Positions 1-8,291 of a DNA stretch of 64,000 nucleotides are shown piece by piece. The notes below the pieces were generated by a model, which saw only the letters and a list, made by a program, of their open reading frames with translations, was not told the DNA's origin and ran no database searches. Source of the DNA: Myxococcus llanfairpwllgwyngyllgogerychwyrndrobwllllantysiliogogogochensis (GTDB lineage Bacteria; Myxococcota; Myxococcia; Myxococcales; Myxococcaceae); the NCBI RefSeq assembly GCF_006636215.1, contig NZ_VIFM01000001.1:83579-147578 (forward strand), read 5' to 3'. The translations under genes and the position numbers were made by a program. How positions within the stretch are numbered: position 1 is the first letter of the stretch; each line of letters starts with the position of its first letter.

Positions 1-128
1 CCTGAGCAGGGAGCCCAGGGTGCCCCAACAAATGCAGGGGCCACCTCTGTCAGGCGAGTCCCTGATTCGTTCATGAACTTCTGACCCAGGCTGGCCGCGT
101 CGCGAAGGCACTCCCCTTCCGGCGCGGC

Positions 129-162
129 CGGCTTCCGTCGTGCCCGCGCGGGACGGAAGCCG
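129..162. terminator. Hairpin downstream of the GST-like gene
   Basis: A perfect 11-bp inverted repeat (129-139 CGGCTTCCGTC, 152-162 GACGGAAGCCG) with a 12-nt loop lies about 90 nt beyond the stop of the minus-strand GST-like gene. No clear T-tract follows, so it may be a terminator or only a stable mRNA-end hairpin. The rest of 1-252 holds no gene I can support. Confidence 0.35.
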
Positions 163-252
163 CGCGGAGAGCGGCCATGGGCAGAGTGGTTCTGTCAGTC
201 GGAGCGGAGACTGAGCGCCGAGCCGCCGCGGCAGCAGCCAGCGACCTTGCGC

Positions 253-981
253 CTACCGAGCCGAGTGTGTCGCCACCAGACGTGCGCGCCATTGGAGCAA
301 GTCGTCGAATTCGCCCGCGAGGGCTTCGTCGCTCCAGCAGCGACGCGTCGCGGGGCCCAAGGGCGGCTCTATCCGCGCGGCTGGGGCAATGCCCTCCAGC
401 ACCACGGCCATGGTGACATCCGCATAGCTGAAGCGCCCGAGCAGGTACTCACCGCCCGACGCGCGCAACCCGGCGCGGGTTCGCTCCAGCGCTTGTCGCA
501 ACGAGCCCGGGACCACCAGATGCCGATACTTGCGGTCGAGTCGACGCGCGGCATCGCGTGCGACAAAACGCAGGGGGCGGCGCAGCGGCCGGGGCAGCAC
601 CGAGGCGGCGGCTTCGTCGAGCGCCTCCGGGTCGGCCAACACGGAGCGCACCACGCGCGTCCGCGCCTCGGCGAGCGCCGCTTCACTCAATTCATTCCAG
701 GGGGCAATCACCTCGAAGTCACCCAGCCGCCCGTCACCGGCCCATTGCGCCGCATAACGGGCGATGTCCCAGGAACCGCGCACGACCTGCGCACCAGCCA
801 GCAGCACCGGCACCGACACCTTGCCCGACCATTGCCGCATGCGCCAACGCAGCGCCGGCTCGCTCAGCGTCGGCGTGTACTCCCGATACACGAATGCAAC
901 GCCGCAATGCTCCAGGGCCCAGCGCGCCTTCTGGGTCCAGGGCGAGAACGCTTCGCCGAACAGGATGGTCGATTGCGACAT
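253..981 (-). CDS. Glutathione S-transferase-like protein
   Basis: A 242-residue cytosolic protein. The N-terminus (FGEAFSPWTQKARWALE, residues 8-24) fits the thioredoxin-like fold of GSTs, with the S-P-W-T stretch where the catalytic Ser/Cys usually sits. The C-terminal half is helical and contains GEYLLGRFSYADVTMAVVLE, matching the conserved GST C-terminal pattern (Y-L-x-G-x-x-S-x-A-D). It would conjugate or reduce electrophiles using glutathione; the substrate is unknown. It starts at ATG 981 and lies 42 bp downstream of the MarR-AraC fusion regulator on the same strand, so the two may be co-transcribed. The family call is good; GST subclass cannot be assigned. Confidence 0.8.
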   Translation of the reverse strand: MSQSTILFGEAFSPWTQKARWALEHCGVAFVYREYTPTLSEPALRWRMRQWSGKVSVPVLLAGAQVVRGSWDIARYAAQWAGDGRLGDFEVIAPWNELSEAALAEARTRVVRSVLADPEALDEAAASVLPRPLRRPLRFVARDAARRLDRKYRHLVVPGSLRQALERTRAGLRASGGEYLLGRFSYADVTMAVVLEGIAPAARIEPPLGPATRRCWSDEALAGEFDDLLQWRARLVATHSAR

Positions 982-1023
982 GGCAGGGCTCCGTCTACGC
1001 AGGCACTCCAGCGCCGGAGAGTC

Positions 1024-1812
1024 TCACCCGCCTCCGCGCCGGAGGACAGCGGGAGTCAGCCCCGTGAGTCGGCGGAAGACGGTGGTGAAGTGGCTCTGCG
1101 AGCTGAAGCCCACCTCCAGCGCGATGTCCCCGAGGGAGCGGGAGGTGCGAAGCAACAACTCGCGGGCCCGCTCCACCCGCCGCTGCTGCACGAAGGCGTG
1201 CGGCGTCATCCCCGTGGACTGCCGGAAGGCGCGGGTGAAGTAGAAGACGCTCAACCCCGAGCGCTGGGCCAGCTCCTCCACGCGAATCGTCCGCGCGAGG
1301 TGCGCCTCGATGAACAACTGCACGCGATGGAGCGCGGCGGCGGAGAGGCCTCCACGCCGCCGCGCCGCCCTGGAGCCTCCGGGGGCCTGGAGCAGCTTCG
1401 CCACACGGGATGCATGGCGGTCCTGGACCGCCCGTGCCGAGGTCAGGAAGCCCGCGATGACCTTCAGGTCCGCGTCCGGCAGGGACGACATCAGCTGGAA
1501 CCCATCCGTGCGAAAGGGTCCCCAGAGGGTCTCAATCCATTCGCGCGCGTGTCCGGTGAGCACCAGCCGCGTGCCACTTCCCGCCGACTCCCGTCGCACA
1601 TAGCCCGCGAGCTCCAGCCGCGCCACGTCTGTTCCCCGGGCGACGGCGCTCAAGGGCGTGGGTCCGCCGAAGTGCAATTGCGCCAGACACACCAGCTCCG
1701 CGCGGCCGAGCGCGAGCACTTCCCCGACGGCCGCGTCGAACTCCGCGGTGGCCTCCTGGAAGCGGACGATGTCGGCGCCAATCTGCTCGAGGAGAGAGTG
1801 TCGGGGACCCAT
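1024..1812 (-). CDS. MarR-like / AraC-type fusion transcriptional regulator
   Basis: A 262-residue cytosolic DNA-binding protein. The C-terminal ~100 residues form a classical AraC double helix-turn-helix (IRVEELAQRSGLSVFYFTRAF, then GDIALEVGFSSQSHFTTVFR and the closing G-x-TP). Instead of a cupin sensor, the N-terminal ~140 residues look like a MarR winged-helix domain (LVCLAQLHFGGPTPLSAVA, then LELAGYVRRESAGSGTRLVLT with the wing, then a C-terminal helix). I chose ATG 1812; GTG 1821 adds three residues. It is divergent, 77 bp away, from the membrane protein gene at 1890, its most likely target, and is followed by the GST-like gene. The fusion is unusual, and the ligand is unknown. Confidence 0.8.
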   Translation of the reverse strand: MGPRHSLLEQIGADIVRFQEATAEFDAAVGEVLALGRAELVCLAQLHFGGPTPLSAVARGTDVARLELAGYVRRESAGSGTRLVLTGHAREWIETLWGPFRTDGFQLMSSLPDADLKVIAGFLTSARAVQDRHASRVAKLLQAPGGSRAARRRGGLSAAALHRVQLFIEAHLARTIRVEELAQRSGLSVFYFTRAFRQSTGMTPHAFVQQRRVERARELLLRTSRSLGDIALEVGFSSQSHFTTVFRRLTGLTPAVLRRGGG

Positions 1813-1889
1813 GAGGAACACCGCAGGAATCAGAAAAACAGCACAAGGGCACGAAAGACGCTCGCGGGCCCCGGACGCATCCTGCCCGC

Positions 1890-2381
1890 ATGATGAACCT
1901 GAAGCCTTCGGCGGCGGAAATCTTCCTGTGGCTCTTCGTGCTCAACCTGGGCGTCTCCCTCGGCGCGGGGCTCTATGAGCACCGCATCGTGCTTCCCCGA
2001 TGGCTCGACGCCACGGGCGCGCACTGGTTCGCGGAGGCGGCGCGCCAGGACAACGTGGGGCTGCGCTTCTGGGCCTTCGTCAGCACGGGACCACTGACGC
2101 TGCTCACCCTGGCGAGCCTCTTCTTCGCCACGCGCGCCACGGGGCCGCTGCGCACCTGGTGGCTCGCGGCCGCCGTGGTGGCGCTCGTGGACAGGCTCCT
2201 CACCTTCTCTTACTTCATCCCCACGATGATGCGGCTGATGCAGGCGTCAGACACGTCGGCGTCCGTGGAGAGCGCGGTGCTCTGGGCCCGGCTGAACCAC
2301 CTGCGCCACCTCCTGGTCGCGGGCGCCTGGTTCGCCTCGCTCCAGGCCCTGTCATGGCTCAGGCTGCAAGGAGGGAGGTGA
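1890..2381 (+). CDS. Small integral membrane protein (DUF1772-like)
   Basis: A 163-residue protein with about four hydrophobic helices (residues ~8-28, 58-78, 88-110, 135-155). The layout (helix, short charged loop with W-x-x-P, a Y-F-I-P-T segment before helix 4, and NHLRHLLVAGAWFASLQAL near the end) resembles DUF1772 (anthrone oxygenase-like) inner-membrane proteins. No catalytic residues can be named. The gene begins ATGATG at 1890 and is divergent from the MarR-AraC fusion regulator, which probably controls it. The DUF1772 assignment is a resemblance, not a firm match. Confidence 0.65.
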   Translation: MMNLKPSAAEIFLWLFVLNLGVSLGAGLYEHRIVLPRWLDATGAHWFAEAARQDNVGLRFWAFVSTGPLTLLTLASLFFATRATGPLRTWWLAAAVVALVDRLLTFSYFIPTMMRLMQASDTSASVESAVLWARLNHLRHLLVAGAWFASLQALSWLRLQGGR

Positions 2382-2539
2382 CAGCCATCAACGTGCGGGC
2401 AACGAACCCATGGGGGACTCGTTCCTCCAGGACGCAGCCGCGTTCCGATGGCACGCCGGAACTGCCGCGCACTGGCACCCCACACAACCCAAGCGAGAGG
2501 CCCGCCGGCCCGGCGCCTGCCTTGCAATAGGCATACGGC

Positions 2540-3100
2540 ATGGTGCCGCGCCCCGCATTGCTCCCTGGTGCTCCTTCCCTACCCCGGGTCATCGAACCGC
2601 ACATCCGCCGGGCGGAACCCAGGGATGGAGACGCGATGTACCGGTTGGAGCTGGCCTCCATCCACTCCGCCTGGCGTGAGTACTACGATGGCACCCAGAT
2701 ACAGGCCTGGTGCCAGGCGCTCCATCCGACATACCGCCGCGACGCGCAGTCCGTCCGCGAGTTGCTTGTCGCGGAGCAGGAGGGCCGGGTGGTTGCCTTT
2801 GGCCAGCTCCATCCCCGCAGGGCCCGTATCGAGGCCCTGTATGCCGCGCCTGGCCACATGCGACGAGGACTGGGGCAAAGCCTCTTGCGATGCCTGGAAC
2901 GCACCGCCTGGAATCTGGGCATGGAGGCCCTGGACGTCACCGCGTCCCTGTGCGCCGTCCCCTTCTACCGAGCCGCGGGATATGTCGAACAGGGCCCCTG
3001 GGACTTCGAGTTCGGCGAGGTCCGGGTTCCCGCCCTCCTGATGAAGAAGCACAGGCCGTCTCCCCACCCTCTCCCCTTCAGGAGGAGCCCATGGACCTGA
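2540..3100 (+). CDS. GNAT family N-acetyltransferase
   Basis: A 186-residue cytosolic protein with the GNAT fold read from the sequence: IRRAEPRDGDAMYRLELASI at the N-terminus, a beta-4 strand (LLVAEQEGRVVAFGQL), then the acetyl-CoA loop IEALYAAPGHMRRGLGQSLL (R-x-x-G-x-G/A variant, residues ~97-116), and a C-terminal F-Y-R-A-A-G-Y motif. It should transfer an acetyl group from acetyl-CoA to an amine; the substrate is unknown. Its last 10 bases overlap the start of the downstream zinc-ribbon gene (ATG 3091), suggesting translational coupling. The true start could be a little downstream of 2540, since the first ~18 residues are low complexity. Confidence 0.8.
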   Translation: MVPRPALLPGAPSLPRVIEPHIRRAEPRDGDAMYRLELASIHSAWREYYDGTQIQAWCQALHPTYRRDAQSVRELLVAEQEGRVVAFGQLHPRRARIEALYAAPGHMRRGLGQSLLRCLERTAWNLGMEALDVTASLCAVPFYRAAGYVEQGPWDFEFGEVRVPALLMKKHRPSPHPLPFRRSPWT

Positions 3101-5385
3101 CGCATTACTGCGTGCTCTGCAAGCGCAACGTCGTCGACTTCCGGGGCGACCCATGCGCGCCCTGCAAGCGAAACCTCTGCATCTCGTGCCACTCGTTCCG
3201 TCGAGAATCCGAGGACGGGCTCTGCATGGGTTGTGGGAAGAAGTCGAACAGCTCTCGTGGCGGGCCGAGCCAGGGGGGCCCGCAGTCGAACCTGCTGATC
3301 TTCGGTCAGGCGCCGTCGCTCTGCTCCAACTGCAAGGGGCCCGTTTCGTTCGATGACGGCTGGTGTCCTGATTGCGGATTCAAGCTGCATCAGCCCAAAC
3401 CCAAGAACACCAGGCAAGGCCCCGGCACGCTCTCGCTGGAGCTCGTCCTCTCGCTGATTGACCGATGGATCAACACCTATGACTTCTGGAAGGGTTACGA
3501 GCTCCAGTCATTCGAGTTGACGAAGAAATACCTCGAGTCGAACTCCTGCGACCTCGTCGTGGTGGTCGACTGTCTGTTGAAAACGCTCGCGCGCCCCATC
3601 CCCTTCAGCAACAAGCAGGGCGAGCTGGATATATTCCATCAGGCGCTTCGCAAGGTCACCCTCCTCGCGCAGACGCAGGGGCTCCTGAGCGTCAACCCGA
3701 ATGACTTCGACCTGCTGTTCCGGCGAATCTTCCTGGACCGCCTGCACACGCTGAAGTACCTGCTCCACCTCCACGAACGAGGGGAGTCCCCCTCGTCGTC
3801 CTCGACGACTCAATCCATCAGCCTGATGGACAAGTGGCGCGTCGAGCAGCGCAAGGTGTGGACGAATACAATCCAGGAGAAGATCTACCAGGAGTACATC
3901 CACAAGCACGGAAAAGCATACACGCTCGCCATGGAGAGACTGAAGCAGCAGCACGTGCTGGCGGTGTCGTGCGGTTCGCTGCCGGCGACCCTCATCGAGC
4001 TGAGCGAGTGCAACCTCTTCTTCGTCATTCAAGAGTTGAATACGAAGCTCCCGCCCAAGGAGGGGGCCTGCGTCACCAAGAAGAAGTTCTATCAATTGCT
4101 GTACAGCGGGGAGATCTACGCGGAGTCAGGGTACTCGGCCTGGAAGATCGACCCCATGGAGGTCAAGAAGACCTATACCCGCCTGTCCGTGGAGGAGGAC
4201 ACACGGGAAATCGTCCTGACGTGCGCGGAGTGGATGCTCTACGAGCACTTCATCAAGCTGCCGATGTACTTCAAGCACGGCACCGAGACCGAGGCCATCA
4301 AGAGCAGCCACTCGCTGATGTCACCGACGGTCGGCAACCAGAGCGCGAAGTACACCAGCAAGACGATGGACGCCAAGTTCGGCCACATCGAATACGTGTT
4401 CGGCCGACTGGAGTTCACGTACAACGCCATGACGGGCGGCTCTCGCTACGGCGACATCGTCCTGTGCATGAACTTCGATGAGATCGGACCGGAGCTGTGC
4501 ATCTCCCTTCATGACCAGGGCATCCCCTTCGACAACGAGAACACCCACAAGAGCATCTTGTACGACGAGCCGGTCAGGGTGATCGACTTCAAGGAAAAAC
4601 ACTGCAGCGAGTGGACCCAGGTCTACGGCAAGACCAAACACTACAACTGCTTCCTCTTCGAGGTGTTCTACGGGAACTGGGGCTGCCGGGCGGCGCTCGC
4701 GCTCTCCCTCATTCGCGAGCTGCGCCGCTATCAAGGCAAGGTCGACCTGCTCGGGATGCTCATCAAGGACCTGTCAGTCGCTTCCGCCACGCTCGAGAGT
4801 CCGGAGGATGCCTCCGTGCTCACCCTCCTCCACAAGACCCTCAAGACGTTCTTCCGCACCGAAATCCGGGTGCCGTGCATCCTCAGCCTCGAGGAGCCGA
4901 CGGTCGTGACGATCTTCGACCAGACGGTCGACACGAACTCCCAAGAGCGAATCGCGCAAAGCAAATGGGCGAAAGCCAGGGCGCTCCCGTACGTGGATTA
5001 CGGCCCCGTGATGTCAGTCGAACGCCTCACCTTCTGCATCCTGCGAATCTCGCAGATCAACCTCGAGGACGCGGGCTTCGACTTCGCGAAACATGTCCAG
5101 CCCAAGTTCAACCTATTGGAGGAGCTCTGCGCGAGGGCGGCGAAAGGCGAGAACGTCCCATTGCGCGACGTGCAGGACTACTTCAAACCCTACAAGGGGA
5201 AGCTGGACAAGCTGGACAGCAAGAAGAAGGTCAAGAAGACCAAGAAGCAGACCTTCATCATGAATTGCGACACCCTGTGCGGGGTGATTCATCGGATGTT
5301 GCAGACCATGGCGGAAATCGCAAACACGGGACACAGCAACCTGCTCGCGCCTCCGGAGTTGCGCTCGAAGTTCTCCTTCCAGTGA
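3091..5385 (+). CDS. Tandem zinc-ribbon protein of unknown function with an ART-like HGT motif
   Basis: A 764-residue protein I do not recognise. It starts at ATG 3091 behind GGAGGAG; the frame is open further upstream but overlaps the GNAT gene. Residues 7-48 hold four CxxC pairs (C7/C10, C22/C25, C30/C33, C45/C48), and residues 78-95 a further ribbon (C78/C81, C92/C95). The middle is alpha-helical and charged. Around residue 396, MYFKHGTETEAIKSSHSL resembles the first strand and helix of ADP-ribosyltransferase folds, and a later YVFGRLEF stretch could be the second motif, but a catalytic Glu cannot be placed. A lysine-rich segment (KKKVKKTKKQT) lies near the C-terminus. No signal peptide or membrane helix is seen. 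Codon use includes more A/T third positions than its neighbours, hinting at transfer. Confidence 0.75.
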   Translation: MDLTHYCVLCKRNVVDFRGDPCAPCKRNLCISCHSFRRESEDGLCMGCGKKSNSSRGGPSQGGPQSNLLIFGQAPSLCSNCKGPVSFDDGWCPDCGFKLHQPKPKNTRQGPGTLSLELVLSLIDRWINTYDFWKGYELQSFELTKKYLESNSCDLVVVVDCLLKTLARPIPFSNKQGELDIFHQALRKVTLLAQTQGLLSVNPNDFDLLFRRIFLDRLHTLKYLLHLHERGESPSSSSTTQSISLMDKWRVEQRKVWTNTIQEKIYQEYIHKHGKAYTLAMERLKQQHVLAVSCGSLPATLIELSECNLFFVIQELNTKLPPKEGACVTKKKFYQLLYSGEIYAESGYSAWKIDPMEVKKTYTRLSVEEDTREIVLTCAEWMLYEHFIKLPMYFKHGTETEAIKSSHSLMSPTVGNQSAKYTSKTMDAKFGHIEYVFGRLEFTYNAMTGGSRYGDIVLCMNFDEIGPELCISLHDQGIPFDNENTHKSILYDEPVRVIDFKEKHCSEWTQVYGKTKHYNCFLFEVFYGNWGCRAALALSLIRELRRYQGKVDLLGMLIKDLSVASATLESPEDASVLTLLHKTLKTFFRTEIRVPCILSLEEPTVVTIFDQTVDTNSQERIAQSKWAKARALPYVDYGPVMSVERLTFCILRISQINLEDAGFDFAKHVQPKFNLLEELCARAAKGENVPLRDVQDYFKPYKGKLDKLDSKKKVKKTKKQTFIMNCDTLCGVIHRMLQTMAEIANTGHSNLLAPPELRSKFSFQ

Positions 5386-5415
5386 GGCGTGCCCCAGGCT
5401 CGGGGAGCAGCGGCG

Positions 5416-7008
5416 TCAGAACGCGACGCCGACAGCGACCCGATAGTCCGCGGAGAGCCCCAGCTGAGGCCTGCGCGGGCCCATGTCGATGACGATGGGG
5501 TGCCACATGCCATCCTCATTGACGTCCCGTGCCGTCGAGAAGGCGTTGCCCACGCCCACGCCCAGGGACAGCACGAGCCGGTTCCAGAGGAAGAGCGAGT
5601 AGCCCACCTCGAGCGCCTGGTGCAGCGTGAAGATGGTCCTGTTGGCCCCATCATCCTTGACCCCCAGGATGCTGATGCCCAGCTTCCCTCCGACGAAGAG
5701 CCCCTCCGGGGCATTGCCGAAGAGATGGTAGCGGGCGCCCGCGTCGAACCCGCCCATCGTGTAGCTCGTGACGCTGGTCTCCTGCCAGTACGAGGGCTCG
5801 AGCGTGAACGCCCAGTACGGGGTGAGGGCGTGGGCGTACTCCATCCGGAACGTCACCGCGAACGCGAGTGCCAAGGGGTGGAGCAACACCATCCGGTGCG
5901 GCGTGACCTGGGCCCAGGTCGTGGCGGGGTCCTCGGCCCCCTTGGTCACGATGGGGGCGAAGCTCGCCGGCACCATGTCCTCCTCGTCGAGCTGGAGCGA
6001 CTGCGCCGCCTGGATGCTGAACTCGCGCACGGCCGGGCGGTCCGGGCCCTTGCGCACCAGCAGGTAGCGCCCCGGGCGAAGTGCCACCTTCATCTGCCGC
6101 TCGCCAGCGGGGGTCTCGATGACGCTTTGCCCCGTCGACGTGAGCACCACCTCCAGCGGTCCCCGGCGCTGGACGAGCACGACGACACTGTCGCCCGAGT
6201 CCACACGGGTGAGGGCCAGGTCATCGCGCCCCCGGAGGTTCATGTCGAAGCTGGGGTGCTGCAGGCGCTCCACGAACACCGACGTGTCGCGGATGGTGAG
6301 CTGCTTCGCATAGGTGAAGGCCTCGACGAGCGACACCTCGCCATCTCCGGCGATGTCGGCGGCGCCGCGCAGCCCCGCCACCAGATGATGGGTGAAGAAC
6401 GAGCCCTCCAGGGCCTGCGTCTCGTGCGCGTTCTCCAGGCCGGAGCTGGAGGCGATGAGCACCGAGCCCGTGCTCTGCACATGGAGGGGCACCTCCAGCG
6501 CGAACGGCGCCTCCGCGTGAAGCCCCTTGGCCTGCGTCCACCCTCCACCACGGCACGCGTCGATGATGCCCACCCGCACCGTGGCATCCGGGCTTTCGAT
6601 CCGCTGCTTCAACGCGGCGAGCAGGAGCGGTGCACCCTGGGGATACAGGGCCTGCTGGTCCGCGTGCCCGGAGTAGTAGAAAAGCAACATCGTGTCCCCG
6701 GGCGTCGAGCGCAGGCGCGCAAGCTGCCCGTCGAGCGCCGCGAGCACCGCCGCGGGGGTGGGGTCCAGGAGCAGCGCGACATCCTCCGCGCGGACCTCTC
6801 CCACCTGCACGAGGACGTCCGCCACCCGCCTCGCATCATCGTGCGCATAGCGCAGGGCGGCCCGGCCGGGCACCGCCGCGTTGGAGCCCACGATGACGGC
6901 CATCCGCCTCGACGCGGGGGGCGTGGCACGCGCCTCCTCGGCCCGGGCCGTGGCGGCCATCAGCCACGAGAGCAGGACGACGAGGCACGCGCGGGTGAAT
7001 CCATTCAT
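5416..7008 (-). CDS. Caspase-like (C14) peptidase fused to a C-terminal beta-barrel
   Basis: A 530-residue secreted protein with a signal peptide (residues 1-~28, cleavage near ATARA). Residues ~35-245 form a caspase/metacaspase p20 fold with the His box YYSGHAD (H115) and the Cys box DACRGGG (C152), so the dyad is intact. A PEGA-like beta segment (~285-345) links to a C-terminal ~150 residues of alternating aromatic strands ending in VAVGVAF, the terminal Phe typical of outer-membrane beta-barrels. It is expected to be anchored in the outer membrane. ATG 7008 overlaps the stop of the anti-sigma gene (ATGA), so the two are translationally coupled; sigma, anti-sigma and caspase form one operon. 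The open frame extends to 7047, but ATG 7008 is preferred because of this overlap and the signal peptide. Confidence 0.85.
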   Translation of the reverse strand: MNGFTRACLVVLLSWLMAATARAEEARATPPASRRMAVIVGSNAAVPGRAALRYAHDDARRVADVLVQVGEVRAEDVALLLDPTPAAVLAALDGQLARLRSTPGDTMLLFYYSGHADQQALYPQGAPLLLAALKQRIESPDATVRVGIIDACRGGGWTQAKGLHAEAPFALEVPLHVQSTGSVLIASSSGLENAHETQALEGSFFTHHLVAGLRGAADIAGDGEVSLVEAFTYAKQLTIRDTSVFVERLQHPSFDMNLRGRDDLALTRVDSGDSVVVLVQRRGPLEVVLTSTGQSVIETPAGERQMKVALRPGRYLLVRKGPDRPAVREFSIQAAQSLQLDEEDMVPASFAPIVTKGAEDPATTWAQVTPHRMVLLHPLALAFAVTFRMEYAHALTPYWAFTLEPSYWQETSVTSYTMGGFDAGARYHLFGNAPEGLFVGGKLGISILGVKDDGANRTIFTLHQALEVGYSLFLWNRLVLSLGVGVGNAFSTARDVNEDGMWHPIVIDMGPRRPQLGLSADYRVAVGVAF

Positions 7009-7670
7009 GGCGGAGGACCCTTGGGCAGACGCAGCTCGGTGGTCCACAGCTTCTCAGTCCTGGGCGCGTCGGAGAAGAGCGCCTCGGTCTGGGACGTGGG
7101 CAGCGGCTCGCGGCTGAAGAGGACGCGCAGGACCTCTTCGCCCCCCGCCTCGTCCACCCGCCAGCTCGCGGGCAGCGCCATGTCTGGCCCCTCGGAGAGC
7201 GGCCCCGCGAAGAGCACCGCCCACCCCGACGGCGCGCGCGCGGCCACGGCGACGTACCGGTACGACTCCGATGACACCTGCAACCGGATGCGGTCCTCGG
7301 GCACGAGCGGCGTCTGCCCATCCCAGAGGAAGACCTGCTCGCCGCGCTTGAGATGAACAGCGACAGCGGGCGCACCCTTGGGGGCCACGTACGGCGTCCC
7401 CGGGACGACCACGAACACCAGACAGGCCAGCGCGGCGGTGGCGACGAGGGGCAAACCCCATCGCCTCCACTCCAGACGCCACGTCCCACGGGGCGGCGCT
7501 GTCCCAAGCGTCCGCACCCACGCGGGCACGGACTCAGGCTGCTTCACGCGCTGGAGGTAGGAGTCACATTCGGCGCAGGTCTCCAGGTGCCGCGCGAGCG
7601 ACGGTGCTGGCGGGCCGAGCGCCGCGCGGTCCAGTTCGAGGAAGGAAGGATGCCGTGGGGTCGTCGTCAT
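7005..7670 (-). CDS. Zinc-finger anti-sigma factor, membrane-anchored
   Basis: A 221-residue protein. Residues ~25-42 contain the ZAS-type motif H-E-T-C-A-E-C (HxxxCxxC form), which binds the sigma factor in this family; a single transmembrane helix follows (GLPLVATAALACLVFVVV, ~73-92). The periplasmic C-terminal ~120 residues resemble beta-rich DUF4384-like domains (VHLKRGEQVFLWDG, then YRYVAVAARAPSGWAVLF). It should hold the ECF sigma factor inactive until a periplasmic or envelope signal acts. It overlaps the sigma gene upstream (ATGA at 7667-7670) and the caspase gene downstream (ATGA at 7005-7008). Confidence 0.85.
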   Translation of the reverse strand: MTTTPRHPSFLELDRAALGPPAPSLARHLETCAECDSYLQRVKQPESVPAWVRTLGTAPPRGTWRLEWRRWGLPLVATAALACLVFVVVPGTPYVAPKGAPAVAVHLKRGEQVFLWDGQTPLVPEDRIRLQVSSESYRYVAVAARAPSGWAVLFAGPLSEGPDMALPASWRVDEAGGEEVLRVLFSREPLPTSQTEALFSDAPRTEKLWTTELRLPKGPPP

Positions 7671-8146
7671 GGTCCGAGCGTCCTCCTCAGGTGCTCCACC
7701 TGCTCATCGAGCCGCTGGAGGAGTCGCCGCACGGTGCGCTCCGACACCTGGAGCACCTCGGATATCTCCTGCTGCGTCAATCCATCCAGCCGGCTCAGCA
7801 AGGCGGCCTCCAGCGCATCCGCGGGCAGGTGCCGCGCATAGGCTTCCAACTCCTGACGCCGCCACAAAGTCGCCTCGGCGGAGCGCTCATCCGACAGCTC
7901 CTCCGAACGATGGGCGGATGCGCTGCTCGGGCGCTGGCGGAGCCGGTCCACGGCCAGGTTCGTGCTGGTCCGGTAGATCCACGCGGTCGCATGGCGGGCG
8001 TCCTTGGGGAGCCCCGTCCGCCACAGCCGGATGAAGGTCTCCTGCGCGACGTCCTGCGCCTCGTCGGAGTCCCCCAGCATCCGGCGGCACTTCTCCCGGA
8101 TGAGCGGGAAGTAGCGCAGGTAGGCGCTCTGGATGTCGGTGTCCAA
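7667..8146 (-). CDS. ECF-type RNA polymerase sigma factor
   Basis: A 159-residue protein with sigma region 2 (YFPLIREKCRRMLGDSDEAQ, then the QETFIRLWR core and TAWIYRTSTNLAVDRLR) and region 4 (LDGLTQQEISEVLQVSERTV), with no sigma-1.1 or sigma-3 region. It recruits RNA polymerase to its target promoters. I chose TTG 8146 because the ECF fold begins right after it; the frame stays open to 8617 but would run through the divergent receptor gene. It is coupled by an ATGA overlap to its anti-sigma factor. The probable targets are its own operon and the divergent TonB receptor operon. Confidence 0.85.
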   Translation of the reverse strand: MDTDIQSAYLRYFPLIREKCRRMLGDSDEAQDVAQETFIRLWRTGLPKDARHATAWIYRTSTNLAVDRLRQRPSSASAHRSEELSDERSAEATLWRRQELEAYARHLPADALEAALLSRLDGLTQQEISEVLQVSERTVRRLLQRLDEQVEHLRRTLGP

Positions 8147-8291
8147 GGCTCTGGGAGGCTCCGGAGGGATTCTCCGAGGGAAACGAACAGGGGCCAGAAA
8201 AGCGGACAGGAAATCTCGCGACGAATCTCCGGACGAAGGCCTGGCCGGTTCCGAGCCCCCGCCCCGTTGTTCTGGCGGACCGGAGGGATTC
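8147..8291. promoter_or_regulatory. Divergent promoter region, ECF operon / TonB receptor operon
   Basis: This 145-bp intergenic region separates the minus-strand sigma operon from the plus-strand TonB receptor. By position it must hold both promoters. No -35/-10 pair could be assigned with confidence; the receptor has a clear Shine-Dalgarno (GGAGGG) 6 nt before ATG 8292. Confidence 0.5.

Noticed and set aside
2710..3090. N-terminal extension of the zinc-ribbon protein over the GNAT gene
   Set aside because: The extension is a shifted frame of the GNAT gene; ATG 3091 has a strong Shine-Dalgarno and begins the zinc ribbon.
5389..7356. Long plus-strand open frame opposite the caspase and anti-sigma genes
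   Set aside because: It is an antisense shadow with Arg/His-rich composition, opposite genes with clear motifs and ATGA coupling.
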